From Micrasema longulum (lineage: Eukaryota; Arthropoda; Insecta; Trichoptera; Brachycentridae), in assembly GCA_022494885.1 (NCBI GenBank), contig JAGVSM010003594.1, positions 289,596 through 353,595 of the forward strand: a stretch of DNA of 64,000 nucleotides, read 5' to 3'. The position numbers and the translations under genes are program-made. Positions 63,831-64,000 of the stretch are shown here, in pieces (the first letter of the stretch is position 1; each line of letters opens with the position of its first letter). The notes under the pieces are model-generated. The model did no database searches. It was given only the letters and a program-made list of their open reading frames with translations, and was not told the origin of the DNA.

Positions 63831-64000
63831 TCAGAGCCTCACTTATAAACCGGGTATAAAGTTAAGCTTGAGAATATTGGTAGAATAATGATGGTATAGC
63901 AAAAAGTATTACTTATACACCTCGCAGAGAGTTAAACTCGGTTTAAATTTGGGATAGCGACCATAGAAACATATACCTGTACATTATGTGGTATAACGCT
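63831..64000. other. Unassigned window end
   Basis: No feature recognised. Confidence 0.4.

Overview
The window reads as AT-rich insect genomic DNA, most likely lepidopteran. Direct signs are a short (TTAGG)3 run (the common arthropod telomere motif), a Helitron with the kind of 3' terminus I associate with lepidopteran Helitrons, RTE-type LINE tails, and tRNA-derived SINEs with A and B boxes. The species call is inference. I find no intact host gene, no genuine tRNA or rRNA gene, no CRISPR array and no operon structure. Long open frames are either decayed transposon proteins or low-complexity DNA.

Almost every recognisable segment is a transposon relic. For cross-reference I use local names. 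LINE-A to LINE-U are non-LTR retrotransposon families, mostly CR1/L2/jockey-type reverse transcriptase (RT) C-termini with A-rich or (TAAA)n 3' tails. RTE-1 to RTE-3 are RTE-like tails. SINE1 to SINE4 are tRNA-derived SINEs. FB is an abundant inverted-repeat (fold-back) family with about 15 copies. MITE-1 to MITE-5 are small terminal-inverted-repeat elements, and pB-MITE is a pair of TTAA-flanked elements.

Layout. 1-9.1 kb: LINE-A, FB, SINE1, Helitron in LINE-J, a 373-bp hairpin MITE, LINE-L, two SINE2 copies, LINE-G, LINE-H and LINE-I. 9.1-17 kb: three RTE tails, a tail-to-tail pair of LINE-B copies, LINE-M, MITE-2 and a dead mariner. 17-31 kb: pB-MITE, a Penelope-like element with inverted 151-bp repeats and a GIY-YIG endonuclease relic, FB clusters, a second Penelope piece, a 457-bp TIR element, an ATTC microsatellite, LINE-C and LINE-D. 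31-46 kb: short GC-richer repeats, RTE-1, LINE-I and LINE-P, two RNase H-bearing LINEs (one at TTAGG repeats), LINE-E, -F and -A, and an 18-bp minisatellite. 46-61 kb: a layered nest (SINE1 in MITE-2; LINE-N and pB-MITE in LINE-A), LINE-Q, RTE-3, LINE-T, LINE-M, SINE3 and LINE-R. 61.2-62.8 kb: a GAY-trinucleotide higher-order repeat that translates as poly-Asp. The rest is LINE 3' end and SINE.

Nothing forms a co-operating gene system. The interest lies in insertion history, repeated 3'-end structures shared by different LINEs, fold-back families with visible target duplications, and ribozyme-like motifs in Penelope-type sequence.
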